Shown one piece after another: positions 53,418 through 61,880 of a DNA stretch of 64,000 bases (positions are counted from its first letter, which is position 1; every line of letters starts with the position of its first letter). The notes beneath the pieces are model-generated. The model made no database searches, was not told the DNA's origin, and saw only the letters and a program-made list of their open reading frames with translations. The stretch covers positions 62,001 to 126,000 of the forward strand of contig NZ_WVRE01000003.1 in assembly GCF_013111185.1 (NCBI RefSeq). The letters run 5' to 3'. Both the position numbers and the translations under genes were made by a program. The DNA is from Ruegeria sp. HKCCD7303. GTDB taxonomy: Bacteria; Pseudomonadota; Alphaproteobacteria; Rhodobacterales; Rhodobacteraceae.

Positions 53418-54364
53418 TTGTTCCGGTCGCGCTTGCGTGTGGGTTGCTTCTTTGGTTTTGGGGAAGCGGCGGGTTTGACTCCCTTGCGGCTTGGGCCGCG
53501 GGTGAGCAACGCGAATTTCAGAACCAGATCGCCCGCTCGCTGCGTGCCGCACGCGCCGAACAGCCCCAGGCCGTCGCCACGCTGCTGACTGTATGTTTCG
53601 CCTATGGCTTTTTTCATGCCATCGGCCCCGGTCACGGTAAGGTTCTGATCGGCGGGTACGGGCTGGGTCGACGCGTGGCTTTCTGGCGGCTGTCAGCGAT
53701 AAGCGTGCTGTCCAGTCTAGGGCAAGCCGTGACAGCCATAGTTCTGGTCTATGCCGGGGTATTGGTGTTTCAGATGTCCCGCCAAAGCCTTGTGGGCGCG
53801 ACCGAGCAGGTCATGGCCCCAATCAGTTATGGCGCGATTGCTTTGATCGGGCTGTGGCTGGTGTTCCGAGCTGTGCGTAGTTTTGCGCGACGCCAAAAAA
53901 GCCACGCAACGCATGCTCACGACCATGCTCACGACCACCAACATAGTCATGACCATCACCACGACCACGATCAAGCACATCACCATGATGACGCTGTCTG
54001 CACGGATTGTGGCCATCGGCATGGACCAACGGCGGAAGAGGTCGCAAATGTGGGCACTCTGCGCGAGGCCATGATCCTTATTGCAGGTATTGCCGCGCGG
54101 CCCTGTACAGGTGCTTTGTTTGTGCTGATCCTGACCTGGCAGATGGGCATTGCAATGGTGGGTGTCGCCGGGGCTTTTGCTATGGCGCTGGGCACGGCCA
54201 CAGTAACCACGCTGGTCGGCTGGACTTCCTTCGGTTTGCGTGGAGGGCTACTGGCTTCAGCCTCGGCCACACGCTTTGCTTCGGTTCTGGCCCCGACCAT
54301 CGAACTGGTCGCTGGTCTTGTCATTGCAGTGATTGCCGGCGGTTTGCTGATGCGCGCGATTTAG
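53402..54364 (+). CDS. NicO-family nickel/cobalt transporter with His-rich loop
   Basis: A 320-residue inner-membrane protein. Six to seven membrane segments are visible, with the family motifs [19 protein letters not shown] (HxxxxGH-type metal site) and [18 protein letters not shown]. Between segments lies a His/Asp-rich stretch at about residues 166-200 ([18 protein letters not shown]), then [10 protein letters not shown], which would bind nickel or cobalt. NicO/RcnA-type proteins mostly export these ions, but the pairing with DUF1007 is usually read as uptake. The gene overlaps the DUF1007 gene and is convergent with truA, with stops overlapping by four bases. Confidence 0.9.
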   Translation: MSRYLIVPVALACGLLLWFWGSGGFDSLAAWAAGEQREFQNQIARSLRAARAEQPQAVATLLTVCFAYGFFHAIGPGHGKVLIGGYGLGRRVAFWRLSAISVLSSLGQAVTAIVLVYAGVLVFQMSRQSLVGATEQVMAPISYGAIALIGLWLVFRAVRSFARRQKSHATHAHDHAHDHQHSHDHHHDHDQAHHHDDAVCTDCGHRHGPTAEEVANVGTLREAMILIAGIAARPCTGALFVLILTWQMGIAMVGVAGAFAMALGTATVTTLVGWTSFGLRGGLLASASATRFASVLAPTIELVAGLVIAVIAGGLLMRAI

Positions 54365-55128
54365 TCGAACACGGGCTCCGGGTAGCCAACACGCGCCAGA
54401 TACAGCCCCTGCGGTGGGCAGACCGGTCCGCACGCTGCGCGGTTTTCAGCTTTCAATGCGTCGCGCACGTCCTCGGGTGTCCAAGCACCGGCGCCGACAC
54501 GCTCCAGAGTACCCACGAAACTGCGTACCTGGTTGTGCAGGAAAGATCGGGCGCGCACGTGGAAATGGATCTCGGGGCCGGAAAAGGCCGGAACCTGCTC
54601 GACCCGCAATTCATCCAGAGTTTTTACGGGGCTCGCCGCTTGACAGATCGAAGACCGGAACGTGGTGAAATCATGCCGTCCCAGCAGCATGTTTGCCCCG
54701 TCCTGCATCGCATCGACATCCAACTGATGGTTGATCTGCCAGACCTGCCCCCGGTCATGCGTTGCCGGGGCGCGGCGCATCAGGATGCGGAACAGATATT
54801 GCCGTTCAACCGCTGAAAAGCGTGCATGCCAATCCTCATCGACCCGAGCGGCCTTCACAATCGCCACAGGCTGCGGTTTGAGGTGATAGTTCAGTGCCTC
54901 GGACAGGCGGAACGGGTCCCATTCCTTGGCCATGTCGCAATGGGCAACCTGACCAAGCGCGTGAACCCCGGCATCGGTGCGCCCTGCGGCGGCGATTGTG
55001 TGCGCGCCCGGCTGAATACGCGACAGAGCCTCTTCAATGGCCCCCTGAACGGACGGCTGATCCTTTTGCCGCTGCCATCCGGCAAACGGTTCCCCTTGGT
55101 ATTCAACTTTCAACGCGTATCTGGGCAT
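54361..55128 (-). CDS. truA: tRNA pseudouridine(38-40) synthase
   Basis: Forms pseudouridine at positions 38-40 in the anticodon arm. The 255-residue protein has the N-terminal [15 protein letters not shown], the catalytic segment [20 protein letters not shown] (Asp in RTDAGVHA), and [19 protein letters not shown] near the C-terminus. The start is ATG 55128. It is divergent from ycjX, with a gap of about 110 bases that would hold both promoters. Confidence 0.96.
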   Translation of the reverse strand: MPRYALKVEYQGEPFAGWQRQKDQPSVQGAIEEALSRIQPGAHTIAAAGRTDAGVHALGQVAHCDMAKEWDPFRLSEALNYHLKPQPVAIVKAARVDEDWHARFSAVERQYLFRILMRRAPATHDRGQVWQINHQLDVDAMQDGANMLLGRHDFTTFRSSICQAASPVKTLDELRVEQVPAFSGPEIHFHVRARSFLHNQVRSFVGTLERVGAGAWTPEDVRDALKAENRAACGPVCPPQGLYLARVGYPEPVFD

Positions 55129-55235
55129 GCGTCGCTGGTACAGCGCAGCGCGGGAACGGGCAAGAGGGCGAAAGCGCTGGTATGTGCCGCACCCTCTACC
55201 TATCTTGGGTAAAACGAAAATTGCGGGGCGACAGT

Positions 55236-56651
55236 TTGGTCATCTCATCACTGGCAGACAGTCTTGTGCGTGGCGTCGAAACCATCGGCGACAGCGTGTC
55301 CGAGACGTTTTTCGAGCCGGTCATCCGTCTGGGTGTCACCGGGCTGGCGCGATCGGGTAAGACGGTTTTCATCACCTCGCTGGTGGCCAACCTGCTGGAT
55401 CGGGGCCGCATGACCGGCCTGACCGCGCAGCAAGAAGGGCGGATCAACGCCGCTTATCTGCAACCACAGCCGGACGATACGGTGCCCCGGTTCGACTATG
55501 AAACCCACCTGTCTGCTCTGACGGGCCCCACGCCACATTGGCCCGACAGCACCCGCGCTGTGTCCGAATTGCGTTTGTCGTTCAAAGCGCGCCCCGCAGG
55601 GTTGCTTGCCGGGTTGCAGGGGCCACGAACAGTGCATCTGGACATCGTGGATTATCCCGGTGAATGGCTGCTGGATCTGGCCCTTTTGGACAAATCCTAC
55701 GAAGATTGGTCGCAGGAAACACTGACGCGCATCGAGACACGTGCCGAGGCCGCCGAGTACCTCGCGCAGGTAAAGGCCACAGACCCGTCCGGCGCGCATG
55801 ACGAGCTGACCGCGCAGGCTCTGGCGACGGCGTTCACGGCTTATCTCAATCAGGCGCGTGAAGCTGGTTTTTATGACTGCACCCCGGGGCGTTTCTTGTT
55901 GCCGGGTGATCTGGCGGGCTCACCGGTGCTGACCTTTGCGCCTTTGGTTCTGTCCGGACCATCACGCCGTAAAACTCTTCAGAGTGAGATGGAGCGGCGA
56001 TTTGAGGCTTATAAGTATCAAGTGGTGAAACCCTTTTTTCGTGATCATTTTTCGCGCATCGACCGGCAGGTGGTTTTGGTCGACGCGCTGGGCGCGATCC
56101 ACAAAGGCCCGCAGGCGGTTGAGGATATGCGCCGCGCGATGGCCGATATCCTGTTGGCTTTTCGTCCGGGCAGGAACGCGTGGCTCAGCCAGTTGCTGTT
56201 GGGAAAGCGGGTCGAACGCATCCTGTTTGCGGCGACAAAAGCCGACCATTTGCACCACACACAACATCCCCGCATGACGGCGATCATCGAAGCGTTGACA
56301 CGCGAGGCACGAGACCGGGCGAATTTCGCAGGGGCTCAGACAGCGGCCCTGTCTTTGGCTTCGTTGCGCGCTACCACAGAAGAGATGCGCCGCCACAATG
56401 GGGTGGAATTGCCATGTGTGAGGGGCACTCTGTTGGACAGCGGGAAACAGGCCGCGTTCTATCCCGGCGAATTGCCTGAAGACCCAGCGCATCTTTTGGG
56501 TCCGGCCCGAAATGGGGCGGACAGTTGGTTGGATGAAGATTATGGGTTCATGGCATTTGCCCCCGCGCATCTGACCCTGAAACCCGGCGACGGGCCGCCG
56601 CATATCCGTCTGGATCGCGCAGCCCAGTTCTTGATCGGAGACAGGTTGTGA
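55236..56651 (+). CDS. YcjX family P-loop protein (DUF463)
   Basis: ATPase/GTPase-like protein of 471 residues. The P-loop is [20 protein letters not shown], preceded by a short amphipathic helix ([20 protein letters not shown]). Further conserved segments are [38 protein letters not shown] and [20 protein letters not shown]. YcjX proteins are stress-linked and are encoded with YcjF (DUF697), as here. I chose TTG 55236 because the protein then begins at the family's usual N-terminus; ATG 55182 is possible. Its stop overlaps the GNAT start (GTGA). Confidence 0.9.
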   Translation: MVISSLADSLVRGVETIGDSVSETFFEPVIRLGVTGLARSGKTVFITSLVANLLDRGRMTGLTAQQEGRINAAYLQPQPDDTVPRFDYETHLSALTGPTPHWPDSTRAVSELRLSFKARPAGLLAGLQGPRTVHLDIVDYPGEWLLDLALLDKSYEDWSQETLTRIETRAEAAEYLAQVKATDPSGAHDELTAQALATAFTAYLNQAREAGFYDCTPGRFLLPGDLAGSPVLTFAPLVLSGPSRRKTLQSEMERRFEAYKYQVVKPFFRDHFSRIDRQVVLVDALGAIHKGPQAVEDMRRAMADILLAFRPGRNAWLSQLLLGKRVERILFAATKADHLHHTQHPRMTAIIEALTREARDRANFAGAQTAALSLASLRATTEEMRRHNGVELPCVRGTLLDSGKQAAFYPGELPEDPAHLLGPARNGADSWLDEDYGFMAFAPAHLTLKPGDGPPHIRLDRAAQFLIGDRL

Positions 56652-57103
56652 CCGTTACCTTACGTCCTGCACGTACCACAGATGCCGGTACCATCGGGAC
56701 AATTCTGCACGGTTTCACTTTGGAAAATGACTGGATGCCAAATCTGCACAGTTGCGCCGAAACCATCGCCTTTTGTGGTAAAATGATCGATCAGGATTGG
56801 GTAACTGTTGCGGAATGTGACGTGGGCGTGGTCGGATTTCTGGCGCTGAACGAAACGGAGATCAACTCACTCTACCTGCACATGCAGGCGCGCGGGCAAG
56901 GGATCGGGCGGCAACTGCTGGATCACGCGAAATCCCGTCAAACCCGGCTTAGCTTGTATGCGTTTCAGGCCAACACAGGCGCGTGTAAATTTTATCAGCG
57001 CAACGGCTTTGCCGAAGCAGCGCGCAGCAATGGCGCGGATAATGACGAAAACCTGCCGGACATTAAGTTTGTCTGGCGCAGCAAAGGTATGACCCATGGC
57101 TAA
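56648..57103 (+). CDS. GNAT-family acetyltransferase
   Basis: A 151-residue GNAT protein. The acetyl-CoA-binding motif A is ARGQGIGRQLLDHAKSR, preceded by the strand EINSLYLHM; motif B is KFYQRNGFAEAARSN. It starts with GTG 56648 inside the ycjX stop codon and overlaps the next gene by eight bases, so all three genes are tightly coupled. The substrate is unknown; coupling with YcjX/YcjF hints at a protein or envelope-stress target, which is only an inference. Confidence 0.85.
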   Translation: MTVTLRPARTTDAGTIGTILHGFTLENDWMPNLHSCAETIAFCGKMIDQDWVTVAECDVGVVGFLALNETEINSLYLHMQARGQGIGRQLLDHAKSRQTRLSLYAFQANTGACKFYQRNGFAEAARSNGADNDENLPDIKFVWRSKGMTHG

Positions 57104-58085
57104 AGGCCCGGTTCTGATCGATCTTGAAGCGGATGAGCCTACTGCTGATGTTGCGCAGGCCCCTCCGGTGCCAGATGTTGCGCAGCCTCAAGGGCAAGCG
57201 ATGCAGAGCGCTGCAAGGCTTGCCGCCCGAAAACCATCCACCTTGGCGCGTTGGTTTTGGGGGCTGGCCTTGGCCGTCATCGGCGCGGCAATCTCTGTCG
57301 CAGCTTGGGATTTTGCAACTTCACTGGTGGCGCGGACGCCGGTTCTGGGTTGGACCATAGCTGGCCTGCTGGCGGCATTGGTTCTGGTTGGATTGATCAT
57401 TGCGATCCGCGAATTGGCAGCTTTGGGGCGATTGTCGCGGGTCGACGGAATGCGCCGCGCGGCGGATACGGCTTTGGCGGATGCCGATCTGGCACAGGCC
57501 CGTGTTGTTACCAATCGTCTGATCACCTTTTATAAAGGCCGGGAAGAGACCCGCTGGGGCCGCGACCGACTGGCAGAGCGTATGGGGGATCAATTTGATG
57601 CCTCGGCTTTGCTGAGCCTTGCCGAAGATGAACTGCTGGCTCCGCTGGACGAAGCCGCCAGCCGCGAGGTTGAGGCCGCAGCCCGGCAAGTTGCAACTGT
57701 GACCGCCTTAGTCCCATTGGCTTTGGCAGATGTTGTGACCGCACTGGCCGCGTCACTTCGGATGATCCGTCGGGTCGCGGAAATCTATGGCGGTCGGGCC
57801 GGTACTCTTGGCAGTTGGCGCCTGACCCGTGCCGTTTTTGTACATCTGGTCGCCACAGGGGCTGTGGCCGTCGGCGACGATCTTCTGGAGCCTGTTCTGG
57901 GCGGGTCCGTTCTCAGCAAACTGTCCCGCCGGTTTGGAGAGGGCCTGGTGAACGGGGCGCTGAGCGCGCGTGTGGGCGTCGCCGCGATGGAGGTTTGCCG
58001 CCCGCTGCCATTCTCTGAACGGCACAAACCGTCAACGCGCGGTATCATCAAACGCGCTCTGCAAGGCCTGTTTTCCAAGGGTTGA
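57096..58085 (+). CDS. YcjF/TIGR01620 family membrane protein (DUF697)
   Basis: A 329-residue inner-membrane protein. Two membrane segments lie at about residues 50-110 (FWGLALAVIGAAISVAAWDF; TIAGLLAALVLVGLIIAIRE), then comes a soluble DUF697 domain with RVVTNRLITFYKGREETRWG, LAEDELLAPLDEAASREVEA and GSWRLTRAVFVHLVATGAVA. It ends with KRALQGLFSKG. It is the standard partner of YcjX. The gene starts eight bases before the GNAT stop. Confidence 0.9.
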   Translation: MAKGPVLIDLEADEPTADVAQAPPVPDVAQPQGQAMQSAARLAARKPSTLARWFWGLALAVIGAAISVAAWDFATSLVARTPVLGWTIAGLLAALVLVGLIIAIRELAALGRLSRVDGMRRAADTALADADLAQARVVTNRLITFYKGREETRWGRDRLAERMGDQFDASALLSLAEDELLAPLDEAASREVEAAARQVATVTALVPLALADVVTALAASLRMIRRVAEIYGGRAGTLGSWRLTRAVFVHLVATGAVAVGDDLLEPVLGGSVLSKLSRRFGEGLVNGALSARVGVAAMEVCRPLPFSERHKPSTRGIIKRALQGLFSKG

Positions 58086-58145
58086 TCCAAAGCAAAGCGT
58101 CAGTGCCCGCCCTTCGCCACACTAGGAGTGTCGGAGGAGCCAGCC

Positions 58146-58856
58146 ATGACGGATCACGGTCACAGCCCACAGGAAATCGCCGAGCGGATCAATGCACCAC
58201 CAGGTCGAGGTGTGTTGCGCGATGTTGTTTATGGCGGCATCGACGGATCCGTCACCACCTTTGCGATCGTCGCAGGCGTCGCGGGGGCAGGGCTTTCCCC
58301 GTTTGTTATCGTCGCGCTGGGTTTGGCGAATGTGCTGGCTGACGGGTTTTCCATGGCTGCGGGCAATTATTCGGGCACCAAGGCTGAACTTGACAACATT
58401 CGACGCATCCGCGCGGTCGAGGAACGCCACATAGCTTTGTACCCGGATGGCGAGCGGGAGGAAGTGCGCGAAATCCTTGCCCAAAAGGGGCTGTCGGGCG
58501 ACGTTTTGAACGAAGCTACGGCAGAGATTACATCGAGTCATGAAAATTGGATCAACCTGATGATCGAGGGTGAATATGGATTGGGCAGTGTTGACCCGCA
58601 CCCGATGAAGGCAGCTTTGGCCACGTTTTTTGCGTTTCTTGTGGCCGGGATGATCCCCTTGCTGCCTTTCCTTGCCTCGATTCCGAACGCATTTGTGATG
58701 TCTGCCTGGATGACCATGGGGGTCTTTTTCGCAATCGGCGCGCTCAAAAGCCGATGGTCGCTGGCCCCTTGGTGGCGATCGGGAATGGAGACGCTGTTGA
58801 TCGGCGGGCTGGCCGCATTGATCGCCTATCTGGTCGGGTCTCTGTTCCATCCATAG
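58146..58856 (+). CDS. VIT/CCC1 family iron/manganese transporter-like protein
   Basis: A 236-residue membrane protein of the VIT1/CCC1 family. Conserved segments are VLRDVVYGGIDGSVTTFAIV, ANVLADGFSMAAGNYSGTKA and a Glu-rich cytosolic stretch (EERHIALYPDGEREEVREIL, DPHPMKAALATFFAFLVAG), which in the plant and yeast proteins gathers Fe2+ or Mn2+. About five membrane segments are present. The start is ATG 58146, with CGGAGGA upstream, 60 bases after the ycjF stop; it could be part of the same transcript. Confidence 0.9.
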   Translation: MTDHGHSPQEIAERINAPPGRGVLRDVVYGGIDGSVTTFAIVAGVAGAGLSPFVIVALGLANVLADGFSMAAGNYSGTKAELDNIRRIRAVEERHIALYPDGEREEVREILAQKGLSGDVLNEATAEITSSHENWINLMIEGEYGLGSVDPHPMKAALATFFAFLVAGMIPLLPFLASIPNAFVMSAWMTMGVFFAIGALKSRWSLAPWWRSGMETLLIGGLAALIAYLVGSLFHP

Positions 58857-59011
58857 TTGTCGCAGCAGGGGTGTTGCTGCCGCCGGGCGCTCTCCGGCAG
58901 CGTAGACTTATCTGAAACGGGTGTATGGGTCAGCCAAGCCGCGGCTTTCCTGACTGTTATTGCTCGCCTTCTCAAGATAGCCTAGCCACAAGACAAAGAT
59001 CGGAGACCGCG

Positions 59012-61717
59012 TTGGAATCGCTACTTGTTCTTGTTGGGCTGATTGTTCTGGCAATCCCGGTGACTCTGGTTGTGCTGGTGGTCGGGCAGACCCGATTGCG
59101 TCGTCGCGTAGCAGATTTGGAGGCGCAGATTTCAACCCTGTCTTCAGCTGATACGGTGGTTTCTGAGGGGCCGTTAGAAAAGGTGCCTGATCCACAGTCG
59201 GAAGCTGAACAGGAACCCCGCAGGCCCGCCCCATGGGCCGCGCCCAAAAGGCCAGCAGAAGAAACTTTGGTTGGAACGGCGGATGTGACTTCATCGGCCA
59301 TCGTATTCACTCATGACCGGTTTACAGCGTTCGGCGATTGGCTGCGCGAGAACTGGTTTTATGCGGTCTCAGCCGTATCGCTGGCTTTGGCCGGGATATT
59401 TCTTGTGCAATACGGCGTCGAAAACGGATTGCTGCCTCCTGCTGCCAGGGTTCTGGCTGCACTTGGATTCGGTTCGATTCTGATCACTGCGGGTGAAGCC
59501 TTGCGTCGGAAATTCGGCGATGATGAGGACGCGACCACCGCCTATTTACCATCGGTCTTTTCTGGGGCAGGGCTTGTTACCCTTTTCGGGGCCATTCTGG
59601 CGGCGCGTCAGCTGTACGACCTGATCGGTGCCGAGGCGGCGCTGGCGGGGATGGTCGCGGTCGCCGTGATCGGCCTTGTTCTGGGGTGGTTCCATGGCCC
59701 GCTGTTGGCCGCGGTTGGCCTGATCGGCGCATTTTTGGCCCCATTTCTGGTTGGCGGAGCGTCCGAGGATCCCTCGTGGCTTTATGCCTATTTCCTGCTG
59801 GTTGCCGTTTTGGGGCTTGGCATCGACACAGTCCGGCGCTGGGCTTGGGTGTCCGTTCTGACCGTGTTTGGAGCCTATTCGGCGAACCTTCTGCTGGTAG
59901 CAGGCGCGCCAAACACGGAACCGGGTTATCTGGTCGCCACATTGATACTGGCGCTTTTGGTGATCGCCATTCCTGCGCGGCGCGTCTGGCCGGATCATTC
60001 AGGGCCCATGGTCTCTCAGATGATCCGCTATCCAAAGGCGCGCCCATGGCCGGATTTTCCGACCCGATTGGCCGCCGGGGCCATTGCAGTAAGTTCGGCG
60101 ATTTTGGCCTGGCATTGGGCCGACACGGAAACTGAGTTCTGGCTTGGTGTTACTTTACTGTCCGCACTTGTGCTGGCCCTGCTTCTTTGGGCTAAGGATG
60201 CACCTGCGCTTCAGGACCTGACCGTCCTGCCAGCCGTCGGGCTTGTGTTTAACGTCCTGATGCACGGGCTTGACCAAGGCGCAGCTTTTCTAGGCTTTGC
60301 AGCCACCTATGCGGAAACGGCTGAGGCCGACTATCCGATGGTCGTCACGGTGCTGGTCGCCTTGGGGGCTTTGATCTCAATCCTAATGGCGTGGCGGTCT
60401 GCGAAAGCAACCCAGTTTCGCGCCATCTGGGCCGGAGGGGCGGCTCTGTTTGCCCCGGTAATGGCTATCGGGCTGGAGGTCGGCTGGCATCCGGCTTCTG
60501 TGATCGGGGCCTACCCCTGGGCCTTGCACGCGGTTGCGCTGGCCGTCCTGATGGTGGTGATTGCGGAACGTTTTGCACGGGTCGACGGAGAGGATCGGAT
60601 GCGTGCTGCGTTGGCCACTTTGTCTGCGCTGTCTTGTCTGGTCTTTGCCTGCGTCATCGTGCTCAGCGCGGCGGCACTGACGGTGGCGCTGGTGGCAAGC
60701 GTCGTGGCGGCGGCGGCTCTGGATCGCAGGTTCACTTTGCCCCCGATGAGCTGGTTTATCTGGGCCGGTGTCTTCACTGTCACCGTTCGACTGGTGCTTG
60801 ATCCGGGGCTGGATTGGGCAAATTCGGCTCCGGTGCTCGAGATGACATTGGTTTACGGCTCGGCCACGGTGGGGTTTGTGGCGGGTTGGTGGGTGCAGCG
60901 CCCCTTGCAGCGCCCAGTGGTGTCATTGCTGCTGGAAAGCGCAGCGTGGGCGACAGGTGGCATTCTGCTGTCCCTGTTGCTGCTGCGCTGGCTTGAAGGG
61001 TTTGGCGAAGGCGGCGCCGACAACAGCCATTGGGCTCTGGGACTGCTGGCGGTCATCTGGCTGCTGCTGGCTTTTGCTCAGGTTCAGAGATTTGAGCTGG
61101 GCGGTAAGCTGAACTATGCGCGTTACGTGTTGGCGGTTTTTTTTGCCGCGCATGGTCTGTTCTATCTCATGCTTGCCGTGTCCGAGCAAAACCCGCTGTT
61201 GAATCCAAATGCTGATCCGGTGCTCGGTCTGCCGGTTTTCAACACGCTTGCCATTGCGTATCTGCTGCCCGCGCTGGTTATCGCCGGGTCCGCTTGGCGG
61301 ATCAAAGACATGCCCAACCAGATCACGATGACAAGCTATGTGGCGGCAGGGGGGCTTGCGGCCATGTGGTTGGGTTTGACAATCCGCCACGTCTGGCAGG
61401 GCTCTGCGGGCATGTTTGAAGGAAACGGCGTCACACAGCCCGAGCTTTACACTTATACTCTGGTTCTGCTGCTGATCGGATCTGCGCTGTTCTATCAATC
61501 TTTAGCCCGCGGATCGGACCTGATGCGGCAGGCGGGCCTCGTTGTGATCGGGTTGGCTGTTGCCAAGGTCTTTCTGATCGACATCGCAGGGCTAGGCGGG
61601 TTGATCCGGGTCTTCTCGCTGCTTGCGCTTGGCCTTGCGCTGGCTGGTCTGGCATGGCTGAACCGCTGGGCCAAACTGCGCCATTCGCCGCATGAGGCAG
61701 AACCTCTGGACCATTAG
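59012..61717 (+). CDS. DUF2339 polytopic membrane protein
   Basis: A 901-residue inner-membrane protein with over 20 hydrophobic segments. It starts with an anchor (LLVLVGLIVLAIPVTLVVLV), then a short coiled coil (RRRVADLEAQISTLSS) and a Pro/Glu-rich linker. The DUF2339 domain begins at WLRENWFYAVSAVSLALAGI and includes GEALRRKFGDDEDATTAYLP. The function of the family is unknown. The proposed start is TTG 59012 (ESLLVLVGL), with CGGAGA six bases upstream; the frame is open back to 58925, but those residues look non-coding. Confidence 0.87.
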   Translation: MESLLVLVGLIVLAIPVTLVVLVVGQTRLRRRVADLEAQISTLSSADTVVSEGPLEKVPDPQSEAEQEPRRPAPWAAPKRPAEETLVGTADVTSSAIVFTHDRFTAFGDWLRENWFYAVSAVSLALAGIFLVQYGVENGLLPPAARVLAALGFGSILITAGEALRRKFGDDEDATTAYLPSVFSGAGLVTLFGAILAARQLYDLIGAEAALAGMVAVAVIGLVLGWFHGPLLAAVGLIGAFLAPFLVGGASEDPSWLYAYFLLVAVLGLGIDTVRRWAWVSVLTVFGAYSANLLLVAGAPNTEPGYLVATLILALLVIAIPARRVWPDHSGPMVSQMIRYPKARPWPDFPTRLAAGAIAVSSAILAWHWADTETEFWLGVTLLSALVLALLLWAKDAPALQDLTVLPAVGLVFNVLMHGLDQGAAFLGFAATYAETAEADYPMVVTVLVALGALISILMAWRSAKATQFRAIWAGGAALFAPVMAIGLEVGWHPASVIGAYPWALHAVALAVLMVVIAERFARVDGEDRMRAALATLSALSCLVFACVIVLSAAALTVALVASVVAAAALDRRFTLPPMSWFIWAGVFTVTVRLVLDPGLDWANSAPVLEMTLVYGSATVGFVAGWWVQRPLQRPVVSLLLESAAWATGGILLSLLLLRWLEGFGEGGADNSHWALGLLAVIWLLLAFAQVQRFELGGKLNYARYVLAVFFAAHGLFYLMLAVSEQNPLLNPNADPVLGLPVFNTLAIAYLLPALVIAGSAWRIKDMPNQITMTSYVAAGGLAAMWLGLTIRHVWQGSAGMFEGNGVTQPELYTYTLVLLLIGSALFYQSLARGSDLMRQAGLVVIGLAVAKVFLIDIAGLGGLIRVFSLLALGLALAGLAWLNRWAKLRHSPHEAEPLDH

Positions 61718-61779
61718 GCGCGGGCGTCTTATAAGCCCGCCATGCATGACCGTTTGGCCATCATTATTCGAATTATATC

Positions 61780-61809
61780 CCCGGCGCTCTGACCCTCTGA
61801 GACGCCGGG
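61780..61809. other. Hairpin between the DUF2339 gene and ileS
   Basis: CCCGGCG (61780-61786) pairs perfectly with CGCCGGG (61803-61809) around a 16-base loop. No T-run follows. It may end transcription of the DUF2339 gene or lie in the ileS leader. No T-box-like structure is recognisable before ileS. Confidence 0.35.
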
Positions 61810-61880
61810 CAAAGGTGTTTGAGAACTCGCACCGACCGCTTCGATCCTAGTACGACCAGATCATCCAAAGGACGCCCCCA

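Noticed and set aside
53880..54020. CAC/CAT/GAC-rich tract considered as a DNA repeat or CRISPR-like element
   Set aside because: It is the coding sequence for the His/Asp-rich loop of the NicO transporter; there is no regular repeat-spacer pattern.
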